Below, in pieces: positions 36,051 to 46,225 of a DNA stretch of 64,000 nt; positions within the stretch are counted from its first letter, which is position 1, and every line of letters begins with the position of its first letter. The stretch spans positions 2,979,891 through 3,043,890 of the forward strand of contig WMCF01000066.1 in assembly GCA_009792885.1 (NCBI GenBank), in the 5' to 3' direction. Source of the stretch: Eremophila alpestris peregrina (Eukaryota > Chordata > Aves > Passeriformes > Alaudidae). The position numbers and the translations under genes are program-made. The notes under the pieces were generated by a model, which saw only the letters and a program-made list of their open reading frames with translations, did not search any database and was not told the origin of the DNA.

Positions 36051-37239
36051 CCAGCCGCCAGGATGAGCCTTGCCCAGGGACCCGCAGCGTGGAGGGGACG
36101 GTGACAGCGCAGTGTCACAGCGGGGCTCGTCCGAAATCCAAACCACCGGCGGCCGGGGAAGAAAATAAACTCCACCCCAGCAGGACTGCAGGGAAGCTCC
36201 TCCTCTGTGCTAAACTAAGCAAGAACACAGTGCTCCCTTTCCTGGAACCTGTCAGGATCTTTGATCCGGGGATCGTGCGAGGGGCTGGATGCGGTGCGGG
36301 ATGCCGTCACAGCCCCGCTGTGTCCCCACGCTGCCATCCCTGTGGCTTTTAGGGCACGGAGCGCGCGTTGTGTCCCACGGAGCGTGCCCTGCAGGGGGGC
36401 TGCATTACAGAGCCATTTGCTGAAAACAAAAAGCCCCAAGCAGATGCAGGGTAATTGCGGGTTTTTCAGGCGTGAGGCTTCTCGGTGTCCGCGCACAGCG
36501 CTGTGATCAGCCAGGCTCCGGGAGCCCTCGCCAGAACCCACCCCGTGCGCTGCCTGAAACGCCTCCCAAACACACACGGCTCTTCAGGTCCTCCCTGCTC
36601 CTCTCGGGCTCTGGGGGAGGGAGGCAGCGGGAGGGCTGGGATGCTGCACATCTGGCAGCTGCAGAACCCGGGATCGCTCCTCTCCCCACGCTCCGGGGTG
36701 AAACGGGCAGCAGAGCCCCATCCAAACCGGGGGGCTGCTCCCCCTCGGCCTCGCAGGGGCTTTGAGCTGCTGGATGCTCTACAAAGAGCAGCCGGGAGCC
36801 AGTGCGGGCAGCAGAGGTGTTAAAATTCCCGTCACGGCCCGCGAGGAGACATCCCCAGCATCCCGCTGCAGAGCGAGCTAATCCTGCCAGGTTAATTCTC
36901 ATCCTCAGTTCATTCCAGCTTATTAAAGCCAGCAGGCACCCTGCAGAGGATTCATTACCTGTGTCACTCGAAGGCAAGGCTGGGCCTTAATGAGCTGAGA
37001 AATGGGGGAGCTGTGCTGGGCAGGGTCCGTCCTGGCTGGGGGGATACCTGGGATTCCTGCAGCCCGTTCCCAGGATGGGCAGTGCTGTCATAAACAAGAG
37101 CAACGTCCGGGTTCTGAACGTTCTGCAAGGTTCCAAGCTTCATCCACAAACATCTCGCTCCCATTTCCTCCCTTACACCTGCTCCCCACAGCTCTCCCCA
37201 AACCCCCAGCCCATCCCAGCTGGCCTCGGAGCTCAACCT
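36051..37239. other. CpG-richer non-coding stretch
   Basis: This is one of the more CpG-rich intervals before the right-hand UTR (for example GGCGGCCGGGG near 36150, ACGGAGCGCGCGTTG near 36357, GTGTCCGCGCACAGCGC near 36485). It could be a small CpG island or an unmethylated enhancer. I see no exon with convincing splice sites and no promoter element. The frames on both strands are of similar length, as expected by chance in GC-rich DNA. Confidence 0.4.
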
Positions 37240-37600
37240 GGAGCTCACCAGCTTTTATTTGCTGGGAATTACTGGCAGAGGGCAAAAGGAGATGGATTTT
37301 CAGCTAGGTGAGCGAGCACATTACGAGACAGAGAGATGGCAGCTGCTGCAGTACATCTTCATCCCTTTAAATAGTTCCCAGCCTTCCCCCCGCAGAGCCG
37401 GGCTGGCTGTGGGAGAGAGATCTCTCCTAATTAATCTAGTCCTCTCCATCTCTGGTGAAACAGAGCCCGAGCTGGCGGATAAAATATTGCAGGAGCTAAC
37501 AGAGGATGGCAGGCTTGGGGTAGCGAGGCAGAAAGCAGCGCTGGACTTCAGCCGAAGGGGTACAATTATTTCACCGCCATGCTATGCCTCTATTCCCAGA
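37240..37600. promoter_or_regulatory. Candidate conserved non-coding block
   Basis: Unique sequence with CAGCTTTTATTTGCTGGG, GCACATTACGAGAC, CTCCTAATTAATCTAG, 'GGCGGATAAAATATTGCAGG' and GGGTACAATTATTTCACCGCC. It is free of repeats and bounded by a pyrimidine/purine-rich tail after 37730. A plus-strand frame (37259-37891, 210 codons) crosses it, but the second half is low-complexity Phe/Lys/Ser-rich sequence and the first half matches no family I recognise. Regulatory DNA is more likely than coding. Confidence 0.37.
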
Positions 37601-40600
37601 CCTGTCTGGCATCTTCCAGCACCAGCTTGCCTTTTTCATCTGGGTTTTATCCCCCCCTGCCCATTTTTCACTCCACTCCCTTTTTTCTCACCGGGTGGCT
37701 ATTTAATTTGTTGTATTCCACGCTTTTCTTTTCATGAGCAGAAAAAAAGAAAAAAAAACTTGCATCTGAGCTTTCTTTTTCTCTCTTTTTCTCTCATTTC
37801 ATTTTCAAAAATTTTGCTTTTTGTGGGGGAAAAAGAAAGAAGGGACGGGGGAAAGAATGGGATGGAAAATGCTAAAGGAGGCAGGGGATGAAAGTGGCTT
37901 TTATTCACAAGAGGGAGGATGCAAAAAGGAGTGAAGGGAGCATTGGATGCCACTGACACAATTATTTCGGCCATGCAGGAGTGAGACATGTTGGACAACA
38001 GCTTTCAGTGGCTGCAGCAGAGCAAAGCCATGCCCAAGAGCACTGTGGCACCCAGAGAAGCTGGGAGAACATGCTGGGAATGCTTGGGAATCACTTTTCT
38101 CCTGCACAAGGCCAGGGTGATGTTGCCACCTCAGAAAGGCACTGCCTTCCTCCTCAGTGCTCTCCCCAGCCATCATCTTCCCTGGCAGCTCTGCTCCACC
38201 TCCTCACCTCCACCCACTGTCCCTGCAAATCCTTTTTTCCTCTCAGGAGCAGCATTTTGGGCCCCCACACCTTCACCACCGAGCAGCTCAGCACAATCTG
38301 CACACACAGCCCCCAACACTTTGCCTATTTAAGTCCAAGCAGGTCTGCTCAAGGAGGAATATTATCTGCAAGAAGCAGAAAGTCTAAAAAAAAAACCATC
38401 TTTGCTGGTGATCAGAGAAATTGAGACAACAAACAGCACAGGAGGGAGGCAATCCCTCGTTTAAACCTGAGCGAGGAATCTGGCTGCCAGATCTGGGCTC
38501 TGCTGATGAGAGTGTTTAAAAACCAGTGGGAAGGCTTGCAATGCTCACAGGGCCAAATTCACCCCAGGAAAAGGTCCCTGGCTCCCCATTTGGTTGTGGC
38601 AGAGGAAGAGGCACAGAGAATGTTACCAGGGTTTGCCTCAGATGAAGAGGGAAAACAAATTACTGTAGATCATCAAAGGTGCTAAAGCCCCCACAGCCAT
38701 CCTCATCTGTGCTGATAGCAGGGCTGGCTTCCCTGGCCCCTGAAAGGTTAAAAAATATCATCAGGAAATCAAAGTAAATGACACCTGGGTGCCAGCAGCC
38801 TCCCACCTAGAGCTGCCATGCCTGCCAGGATGCCCAAAGCAAACCTGCTCACTGATAAATGCTATTTCATCCTTCCTGGCTGGCCTTCATCCCCGGGCTT
38901 TTACCTTCTCTCCTCCCCCATAAGGCTTTAAAGAGCATCCTGGTGCTCCAGTGATAGCTCTCAATTACTGCAGAGCCACGAGATGTTTGCTTTTAATAAG
39001 TTTTCCTAAAGAGCAGAGCAGCGGTGCTTGAAAGGGATGGATATCGCAGCTCCGCCAGCCTGGGACCACCCCGAGGCAGCAGCTCCGGCTCCCACCGCTG
39101 TGCCAGGGCCGTGCACATCCCCCGGATGGCCTGGACACCTTTTCCCTGCTCATCCCTCGGCTCTCTAGCCTGGGGCTCCCTCTGCCTGTGCTGGCTGTCC
39201 ACTGTCCCCACGGCTGGGGGGACACTTGAGCTGCGGGACATTTGAGACCTCGAGGCATCACCAGTACCTCCTCCTGGAGGTTCCAAACCCACCCCCCGAG
39301 CCCAGAGCACAGTATCACGTTATTTAGGGGAGCAGAGGAAGGTTTTCCCTCAGCTCTCACCTCCTCCTGCCTTCTCCTTGACAGCAGCCACTGAGAGCAT
39401 CCGTGAGGCACCAGCACCTCCTCCAGAGGTTCTATCACGACTGAAATTTGCTGGCAGCTCAAGTTATAAAAATACTGATGGCTGTCAGACACACAGTACC
39501 AAAAAAAAAACCCCACAAAAAACCCCACCAAAATCAGTAATTAAGCAGGAATTAATTGCAGGCACCACGAGCTGCCAGCAGGAGTGGGGCCCTGCACAGG
39601 TGACACACGCAGTCGTGTCATCCCCACTGAGCGTGGGGGAACAGCATCCACGTTGCCATGGCTCTGCAGCTCTTCCAGGCTTCCCCACAACAATGGTAAA
39701 AATAAAATCCCAAAGTACTGCGAGCTGGGATTTGCCTCCCCAAGCAAAGCCAAGCACGGGGTTTGTATTGCCAAGCTGGGATATGGTCCCTCTTCCCAGG
39801 GGGGACAGGGACATCCCGGCCACAGGGGACAGCCAGTGGCAAGGACAGAGCCCTGCCATTGCAGTGCTCCCTGGGCTGGGTGTGCCAGAGCCTGGCAGAG
39901 ATCAGGGACCTGGGAAACCTCATCCAGGGCTGCTGGAATCCCGACTAGGAGAGGATGGCAGACCCCTGCACGTTTGGGGGAGGGATGGCAGCAGCTTTCA
40001 CTCCACAGCTCAGGTGGGCCACAGAGGGATGTGACTGAACAGCTGCACAGCACAAAAATGGCACAGAAGTGACAAAAGAATTTTGCAGAGCTCTGGCAAT
40101 GCCAGGAGAGCACTGCCACCCACAGCCTCTCCCTGGAGCCCGACAGCAAGTCACAGGAAAGGCACATTTTGCCTTCAAACGTGTCCTGTGCTTCTCAGAT
40201 GTGCAATTCAGCTGCACCTGGACCCTTCAGTCTCCAGCTTCATGCTCCCAGAGGAGCAAACTCTTTTCTCAGCCCCCTGGTTGCTTTTTCCAGCAGAAAC
40301 GGATCAGCTCTGCCAGGCTCCATCATTCCCAAGTGCCTCAACTCCAAGCAGGTGGGTGGAGAGAGCCCAGACCCTGCTGTGTGGAGCCTGCCAGGATTAG
40401 TTTGCAGGTGCTGTTCACCTCGTGCCATCATTTCCCATGTCTGGAAGGCTGCTGTGTTATCTCTGCTGCCACCACAGCCCGCAGCTCCCTCTGCTCCACA
40501 CGCTGCCCCTCTTTGGAGGATTCCACACCCCTCCCCTGCACTCCTGCTCTTCTCCCTCCTCCTGCAGCAAACCTGGGGGCACCACGGGCTGGCAAAGCCA

Positions 40601-42000
40601 GAGGCAGCAGCTTTGGGCTCTCCCTTCTCCCTGTTCAGAGACGGAGCATCCCCAGCCAGGCTCTGTCACACCTCGACAAGATAAAGACGGGACAGGAGTT
40701 TTAAACTGTTTATCAGCAGGATGTGAAGCCTCCAAAAGGGAGAGCATGATAAATTCACCTCAGAGAATCAGAGGCACAGAGCGCAGGGTGACGACTTATC
40801 CTTCACCATACACACAGATTTATTAAAAATTTAAAATTGCTACATAGATCTAAAGGGCTGGGTTATTTATTTTTGCAAGGCTGATCAATCACGTGTCCCT
40901 ACAGGATACCAGACCTTTAACTACTTATCTGATTATTCCTGCTCTACCTGCTCCAGCCCCAGTGCTTAATATTTCATCCACATGGTTCCTGGGCAAAGCC
41001 GGAGTGGACTCTGATCTCCTGGCAGAGCCTTTGGATTTTATCAGCTCCTACTCAAGGGCAGAGGTGGAAGGAAAGGAATAACTTTCCTTTTACCCTCTGC
41101 CCCTCCTTTCAAAGCTGCAGATTTATCTTCAGTCATCACCAGCCTAAAAGTACACATGAATGACAGAGGTGACGTGGTGTTTCATCTCCCTGGGGAAGGG
41201 ATGGCCAGAGAAGTCCTGGGACTGACACGTGTGCTCACCTGCCTCTCCTGCAAACCACGTTTCAGCAGCAGAATCGAGGCTTTCCACAGAGAAGGAAGGG
41301 GAAGTGTTGGAAAGGCGGGATTTTGGAGTCTATAAACTGCAAGGGAAAGCTCACACCGCCTCCCCGAGCTGGCTCCAGCCATGTGTTTCATCTCACCCCC
41401 ATCTCTGCAGCCCACCTGCAAATGCTGCACAGGCAGGACAAAAATGCAGCTCCGGGCTGAGGGGGTGAGTCCACAGCAGGGCTGGGAGCCCTCCCCACAG
41501 CTCAGCATCCTCCAGGGCACATCCAAAGAGCTGAGGGAATTCTCCAGCCCGACAGGCTGGGATTGCTGCTGCGAGGAGGCTGATCTGTCCCCTGGGAGGA
41601 GGAAGAAGCTCAAAGCAGCTCCAAGCACCCTGGGTGCTGTGCAGCAAAGGAGGCAACACCAAAGTTTAGGAATCAGCAGCACTCAGCACCTCCATCCCCA
41701 CCTGTTGCATCTCTTGGCACGTTCAGACTCAGCTCAACCTCCGGAACCCAGTCCCCATCCTTATCCCAATGGATGAGGGCAGAGGATGCGCTGAGGACCA
41801 ACTGGGAAAGCTCCAGCGCTCCCTACAGAGGGCTCTGCATGGGACAGAGCCCCTTCCAGCCCGGGGCTGTGCTGTTCCACGTGTCCCTTTTGTGCACAGG
41901 GCTAATTGAATGGTGATGGCAGCGCTAAGCAGCCCCTGCGCTCCGAGACCGAAGCTCTGAAATCGTGTAATTTTTTGCATGACTGAGTGTGCAGATGTAA

Positions 42001-42056
42001 TAAAAATAAAATAAAAAAAAAAGAAAAGGAAGAAAAGAAAAGAAAGAAGGAGGAAA
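42001..42056. repeat. Polypurine tract
   Basis: About 55 nt of almost pure A/G on the plus strand (AAAATAAAA, AAAAGAAAAGGAAGAAAAG, AAAGAAGGAGG). Low-complexity sequence of a kind that can form triplex DNA. It is not linked to any gene here. Confidence 0.8.
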
Positions 42057-42929
42057 TCAGGCCTGTAAATGAATCTACGATTGATGGCAAGGACTGGTTG
42101 GAGGAGCTGAGTTACAAAGAGGCCAGCGGGGAATTGTCCCACCCTGACCACACAGGGGCAGAGATATCCCCGATCAAAGCTGTGCCCCTTCAGAGCAGAG
42201 GTGCTCTGTCAGACTTCCTCTGAGAGGAGCAATAGGCTCATTAGCAGACCCAGAGCTCATTAGGGAAATACAGAGATGGCAATTACCCCTCCAGCCATGC
42301 TATGCCAAGCGTGGACTCCGTCTGGCCGGAGGGAAAATGATGGGAAAGAGACTGGGAGAGAGAAAAGCTGAACCCAGACCACTGAGAGCTTCCTCCATCC
42401 ATGCCACAGGAAAACCCTGCAGAGCTACTGCAGACTGAGATGCTCCTGGAAGCTCCTTCCCTCCTTTGCCAGGTTATGGTTCTCCATCCAAATCCTTTCC
42501 AGTGCTCCCAGTGGGGCTACAACCACCACTCCCTGCCCCAAGATGCCCAGGGCCATGTCCCTTTGTCCCTCTGCCTCTCAGAGGTGCTGCCCAGGCCTAG
42601 CAGAGGTGACAGATCCCTGGAGCAAGGGGAAGGATGGCATCTGGCATCCCCTGCTCCATCTCTGCATCACAACAAATCCCAAAGGCAGGAATTCACCCTC
42701 CTGGCTCAGTCAAAGCCAACATTAAAACACCTGCTGCTGAGGCTTTGCACGGCTGTGGGGGCAAAGCAAACACCCCAGCATGGCCAGGGCACATCCAGGG
42801 AAGATTAATAAAGCCTGGAGGATTGACAAGGAAAGGCTGAAGGGGAAGAGCCGGCTGTTAATATAATTCCAGGCACGCCAGGTGCCCCTATCGCCCACAT
42901 CAGGAGGAACAAAAAAAAGAGTTTTCAGA

Positions 42930-43380
42930 AGAATCACGGTCAGTTAGCTAAAGATTTATGAATTTTATTCTTAGCGCGCTTTAATTGCGCCTATAAATTA
43001 AAAATGAACTGATTCTGCACTGTGTAAAGTGGCTGCATTCACCTAAAAAAATTGCACTTCAACTTTTAATTCCACTTCAATTGCAGGCGGGCACCGCGGC
43101 AGCGCCGCTCCCGCCCGGCAGCCCCGAGCTCAGACCCTCTGGAAATTGCCTCGCCAATCCCATTCCACCTCAGCTAAGCACATACATTTTTTAGAAGTTA
43201 CTGCTGTGCCGTACAGAGCGACATTAATTGAGTGTTAACGAGCTGTCTGATCAGCTTCCCACTGTCCTTATTACTGGACGTCAGGGTCTCTGCAATGTCC
43301 CAATTAAACGGAATCAAAGAATACTTAATGCACGGTAAACTGGTTCCCAGCCACTCGAACTGATTACCCAGCTGTTGCCT
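42930..43380. promoter_or_regulatory. Strong candidate conserved non-coding block
   Basis: A long AT-rich unique block with 'AAAGATTTATGAATTTTATT' (posterior Hox/CDX-like TTTATGA), TTAGCGCGCTTTAATTGCGC, 'TGCATTCACCTAAAAAAATT', 'GACATTAATTGAGTGTTAAC', GTCCCAATTAAACGG and AATGCACGGTAAAC. The 9-mer TAATTGCGC (42982-42990) recurs in reverse at 44935-44943. A GC-rich spacer with CpGs splits the block at about 43085-43130. This looks more like deeply conserved enhancer sequence than most other stretches of the window, but alignment is needed. Confidence 0.45.
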
Positions 43381-43522
43381 TTATTTGGGGCCCCATTAAG
43401 CCAGGCTGCACAGTCTATATTGCCCAAGCAGCTCCTATATTCTGGGTTTAAATGGAGGTTTTCAGGAGAGGCTGTGGGAGGTTTGGGGTGGCAGACTCAG
43501 CACCTCACGTTTCATCCCAAAA

Positions 43523-43795
43523 CAGGGTGGTGCAGAAAGACAGGGTGGGAGGAAATGGCCTCAGTTTTCACCAGCTTAGATATTAGGAAAAGTTTTTTTT
43601 CTTTTCATGGGAAATGTTGTGAAACATTTAAAAAGACTACTCAGGGAAGTGGTGCCATCACCATCCTGGAAAGCACACAAAAAACATGCAGATGTGGCAT
43701 TTGAGGGCATGGTTTAATGGGGAACACGGTAGTGGCTGGACCCAATGATCTTAAAGGCCTTTTTCAGCCTTAAAGAATCTGGGATTCTCTAACAG
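43523..43795 (+). mobile_element. CR1 LINE 3'-end fragment, diverged
   Basis: This is a sense-strand CR1 tail with, in order, 'GGAGGAAATGGCCTCAGTTT', TTAGATATTAGGAAAAGTTT, 'CAGGGAAGTGGTGCCATCAC', CATCCTGGAAAGCACAC, 'GCAGATGTGGCATTTGAGGG', CATGGTTTAATGGGG, 'GGACCCAATGATCTTAAAGG' and terminal AATCTGGGATTCT. All these are characteristic CR1 3'-UTR landmarks. It is 5'-truncated with no RT remnant. Divergence is noticeably higher than in the 3301 copy. Confidence 0.87.
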
Positions 43796-44639
43796 AATCA
43801 TCATAATTCAAATTGGGCACCTGGACTCAGTAGGCATTTTGTAGCTCTTGTTTTATTTAACCAGCTCCAGTGATAAAGATGGAAAGGGAGAAAATAACTT
43901 GAATCACTGAAGAAGAAATCCCAATATCCCAACACCAACAAAAATACAGAGCCTACAAAAACCCCACTGGCAGCATAAGATAAGCTCAGGACATAGGGAA
44001 GTACCAGCAAAGTGTCCCTGCATATCTGCTCTGGGCTGGCAGGCTGCTTTGGCATAAAATAAAGTGCTTCTGGTTTCACATCCACTCCAGCTTGGGTGGG
44101 AAATACAAGTGCAAGAGATTCCCTGAGGAAAGTCCCCCAGGCCCTTGCTGTACTCTGTGGAAATACCCAGGGATGTACGAGGTCTCCCAGCTTTGTCTTT
44201 CCTACTTCCACATGGATTCATCACCAGAAAAGGGTCAGTGAGGTCATTCTGGCCAGGGGGGAAGGAAAAAACTTGACAGAGCATGTGGCTCCTCATCACA
44301 AAATCGCTTTGGAGCTCTTGAATCGCCACCCCCAAGGCTGGGAGCATCCCTCTCCCCAGGATCACCCCTCCACCAGGGTCACACAAGGCCACCAGCACGG
44401 CTGCAGAGCAGAGATACCCATCACATCCTCCAAAATCACTGCTCCAGCCAGTCCATACAACAGTCCCACGGAAAATCCAGGGATGGGGACAGAGCAGGGA
44501 GTTCCCCCCGCATTTCCCAGCTGCAGGAGCAAAGCTGCTCCAGCTGTCTGCGGGCTCGGCGCTGACACCAGTTGAGATAAAAGAGAATTTAAGGTGCAGA
44601 GGAGAACCAAGCAGATCCTTGTAGATTGGAGGCGAACAA

Positions 44640-45100
44640 GATAAGGGAGCAATGATTAATACAGGCACATTACACCGGGATAATTCTGAGCACACGCAAT
44701 TTTTGGCGGATGGGAAAACGCGATAGCGCCGCGTCCTTACAGTCCCCGAGCCGAGGTTTCCCCGAGTCAGCCTCAGCCAGCCACGCTCTGGGGGCCAAGA
44801 AAACAGACTTTTAAAGATCATCAGCATCCAGTTTCAGGAGAGAAGCCCACGCTTCACCGAGGAGGGCAGTCCTGGAGCTAGGGCAGTAACAGTTTTATTC
44901 GCTGCTATTTTACAAGACGTTGGCGGAGCGCGCAGCGCAATTATCGGAGCCTTTCAGCTCCCCCTGTGCCTAAATGGAACAGTCAAGGAAAATAGTCTAA
45001 TTTGACAATTTTCAGTCAGTTGAAATGATACGTGGAGGAGACATGGAAGAAGGGAAGCGTATTATTCACTATTTGATAAATTATCCCCATTATGCGGAAG
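44640..45100. promoter_or_regulatory. Strong candidate conserved non-coding block
   Basis: Unique block with TTTTGGCGGA (44701-44710), 'GGGAAAACGCGATAGCGCCG', AGTTTTATTCGCTGC, TTGGCGGAGCG (44920-44930), GCGCAATTA (44935-44943) and 'CTAATTTGACAATTTTCAGT' (TGACA is a TALE/MEIS core). CpGs are frequent although A/T dominates. It shares an 11-mer with 28135-28145 and a 9-mer with 42982-42990. Such shared words among separate blocks suggest a common binding logic, but chance cannot be ruled out by eye. Confidence 0.43.
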
Positions 45101-45559
45101 GCAAATCTGAGCAGGGAGCGCACGGGCGGTTTTGGCAGCCACAAAGGGCAGTGCTGTTGTGTCGGATGGAGAAACAACCCTGCTCTGCTCAGCCCCTGCC
45201 TGGGAAGCCACAAACCCAAAAGAAACGGGGAAGATGTTGGGCAGAGTCCAAAACTCATCGCCCTCTTCTGCCGCCCCCACGCGTCCCTCTGCTCCTGGGA
45301 AGGGTCTCATTTTGGCCACACTTTTCCCTGGTTTTCTCCTGTCTCCCCACCAATCCTTGTCCTGGTGGGGGTAAACCCCAAGCACTGGTCTGGGTATGGA
45401 TTCCCTGCTCCTCCCATCCCCAGAGGATGCTGCAGACAGACACACGCCCCCGAGGGGACACCCACTGCTCTCCCAGACACATTCCCAGGGATCCACGTGA
45501 GCACAGACACCTCCTCCCCACACTCCTGCACCCCGAACGCCATCCCCGCCGCTCCCGAG

Positions 45560-45770
45560 CCGCACAAATGTATTCATGAATGCGCTCAGAAAGTTCTCCC
45601 CGTGCTCGAGCGGGTGCTGCTTGTAATTGCTGGCGGCCAAAATCTGTTCTGTTTTTTTCTGGCTGAGGTACCAGGCAATCATCAGCTGTAATTATTTCGA
45701 GTCTTGTTACAGATGGATCTCGGAGCTTTCAGTCTTAAGCAGAATTCATTATTCAAATGCCGGCTCCAGC
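45560..45770. promoter_or_regulatory. Candidate conserved non-coding block with NFI-like site
   Basis: Contains CACAAATGTATTCATGAATG (TTCATGAA palindrome), TTGTAATTGC, TGGCGGCCAA (45631-45640, NFI-like spacing variant), 'GCAATCATCAGCTGTAATTA' (E-box plus homeodomain core) and 'GCAGAATTCATTATTCAAAT'. Repeat-free and AT-rich, bounded on the right by GC-rich sequence. Regulatory function is inferred. Confidence 0.4.
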
Positions 45771-46128
45771 CTTCTGCGGAGGGGTGGGCACGGGCGCTGC
45801 CGGCCCCCCGCAGCCGCCGCCTCTGACAAACTCGTGGGGAAGGTGAGGATGTGGTGGGATCTGCTTGTCAAAGCCACCCCTGCAGCTCCCTCTGGTTCCC
45901 ACCCCTCGCACGCCTTGGCTCAGGTTTGATCCCAGGAGAATGGGAACAAAGCTGGGGGGCTGCAGGGAGCCGGGGCTGGCTGGGGGTGCGGTCAGTGCCA
46001 GCCGTGCCAGGTCCAAAAGAACTCCAAATTCCAGCTCCGAGCTCACTTTGGATACGTGACAGCACAAGAGAGGAGCCCCGGGGACTCAGGAGTGACTCCA
46101 GGCACCTGGACAAGGTGTTACTGGACCA

Positions 46129-46225
46129 AATCACGGGATCATTTAGTTTGGAAAGCACCCCCAGGGTCGTGGAGTCTGTTTAACCCATCACTGCCCTGTC
46201 AAATAAACCAGAGCACTGAGGGCCA
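46129..46225 (-). mobile_element. CR1 LINE 3'-end fragment, antisense, decayed
   Basis: This begins with AATCACGGGATCATTTAG, the complement of the CR1 terminus, followed by TTTGGAAAGCACCCCC, GGTCGTGGAGTCTG and TTTAACCCATCACTGCC, then ATAAACCAGAGCACTGAGGG. The order matches the antisense CR1 tail. It is a short, old copy and the inner boundary is uncertain. Confidence 0.72.

Larger units (their letters stand above)
37601..43522. other. Long non-coding stretch
   Basis: No gene is supported. 37730-37880 is polypyrimidine then polypurine sequence. A-rich runs occur at 39500-39530, and 42001-42056 is an A/G-only tract. Several frames of 150-220 codons (38965-39531 minus, 39378-40034 plus, 40069-40704 plus) overlap each other and have no recognisable domains. 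The right end contains the block listed at 42930-43380. Confidence 0.5.
43796..46128. other. Non-coding stretch with two candidate regulatory blocks
   Basis: No gene is supported. The minus-strand frame at 43904-44827 (307 codons) runs from the AT-rich block back toward the CR1 copy, has no recognisable domain and is Leu/Ser/Gly/Cys-rich, so it looks like a chance frame. Blocks at 44640-45100 and 45560-45770 are listed separately. The GC-rich sequence 45780-45850 contains several CpGs. Confidence 0.5.

Noticed and set aside
43904..44827. Minus-strand frame of 307 codons
   Set aside because: Crosses a likely non-coding conserved block, no domain, and overlapping plus-strand frames.
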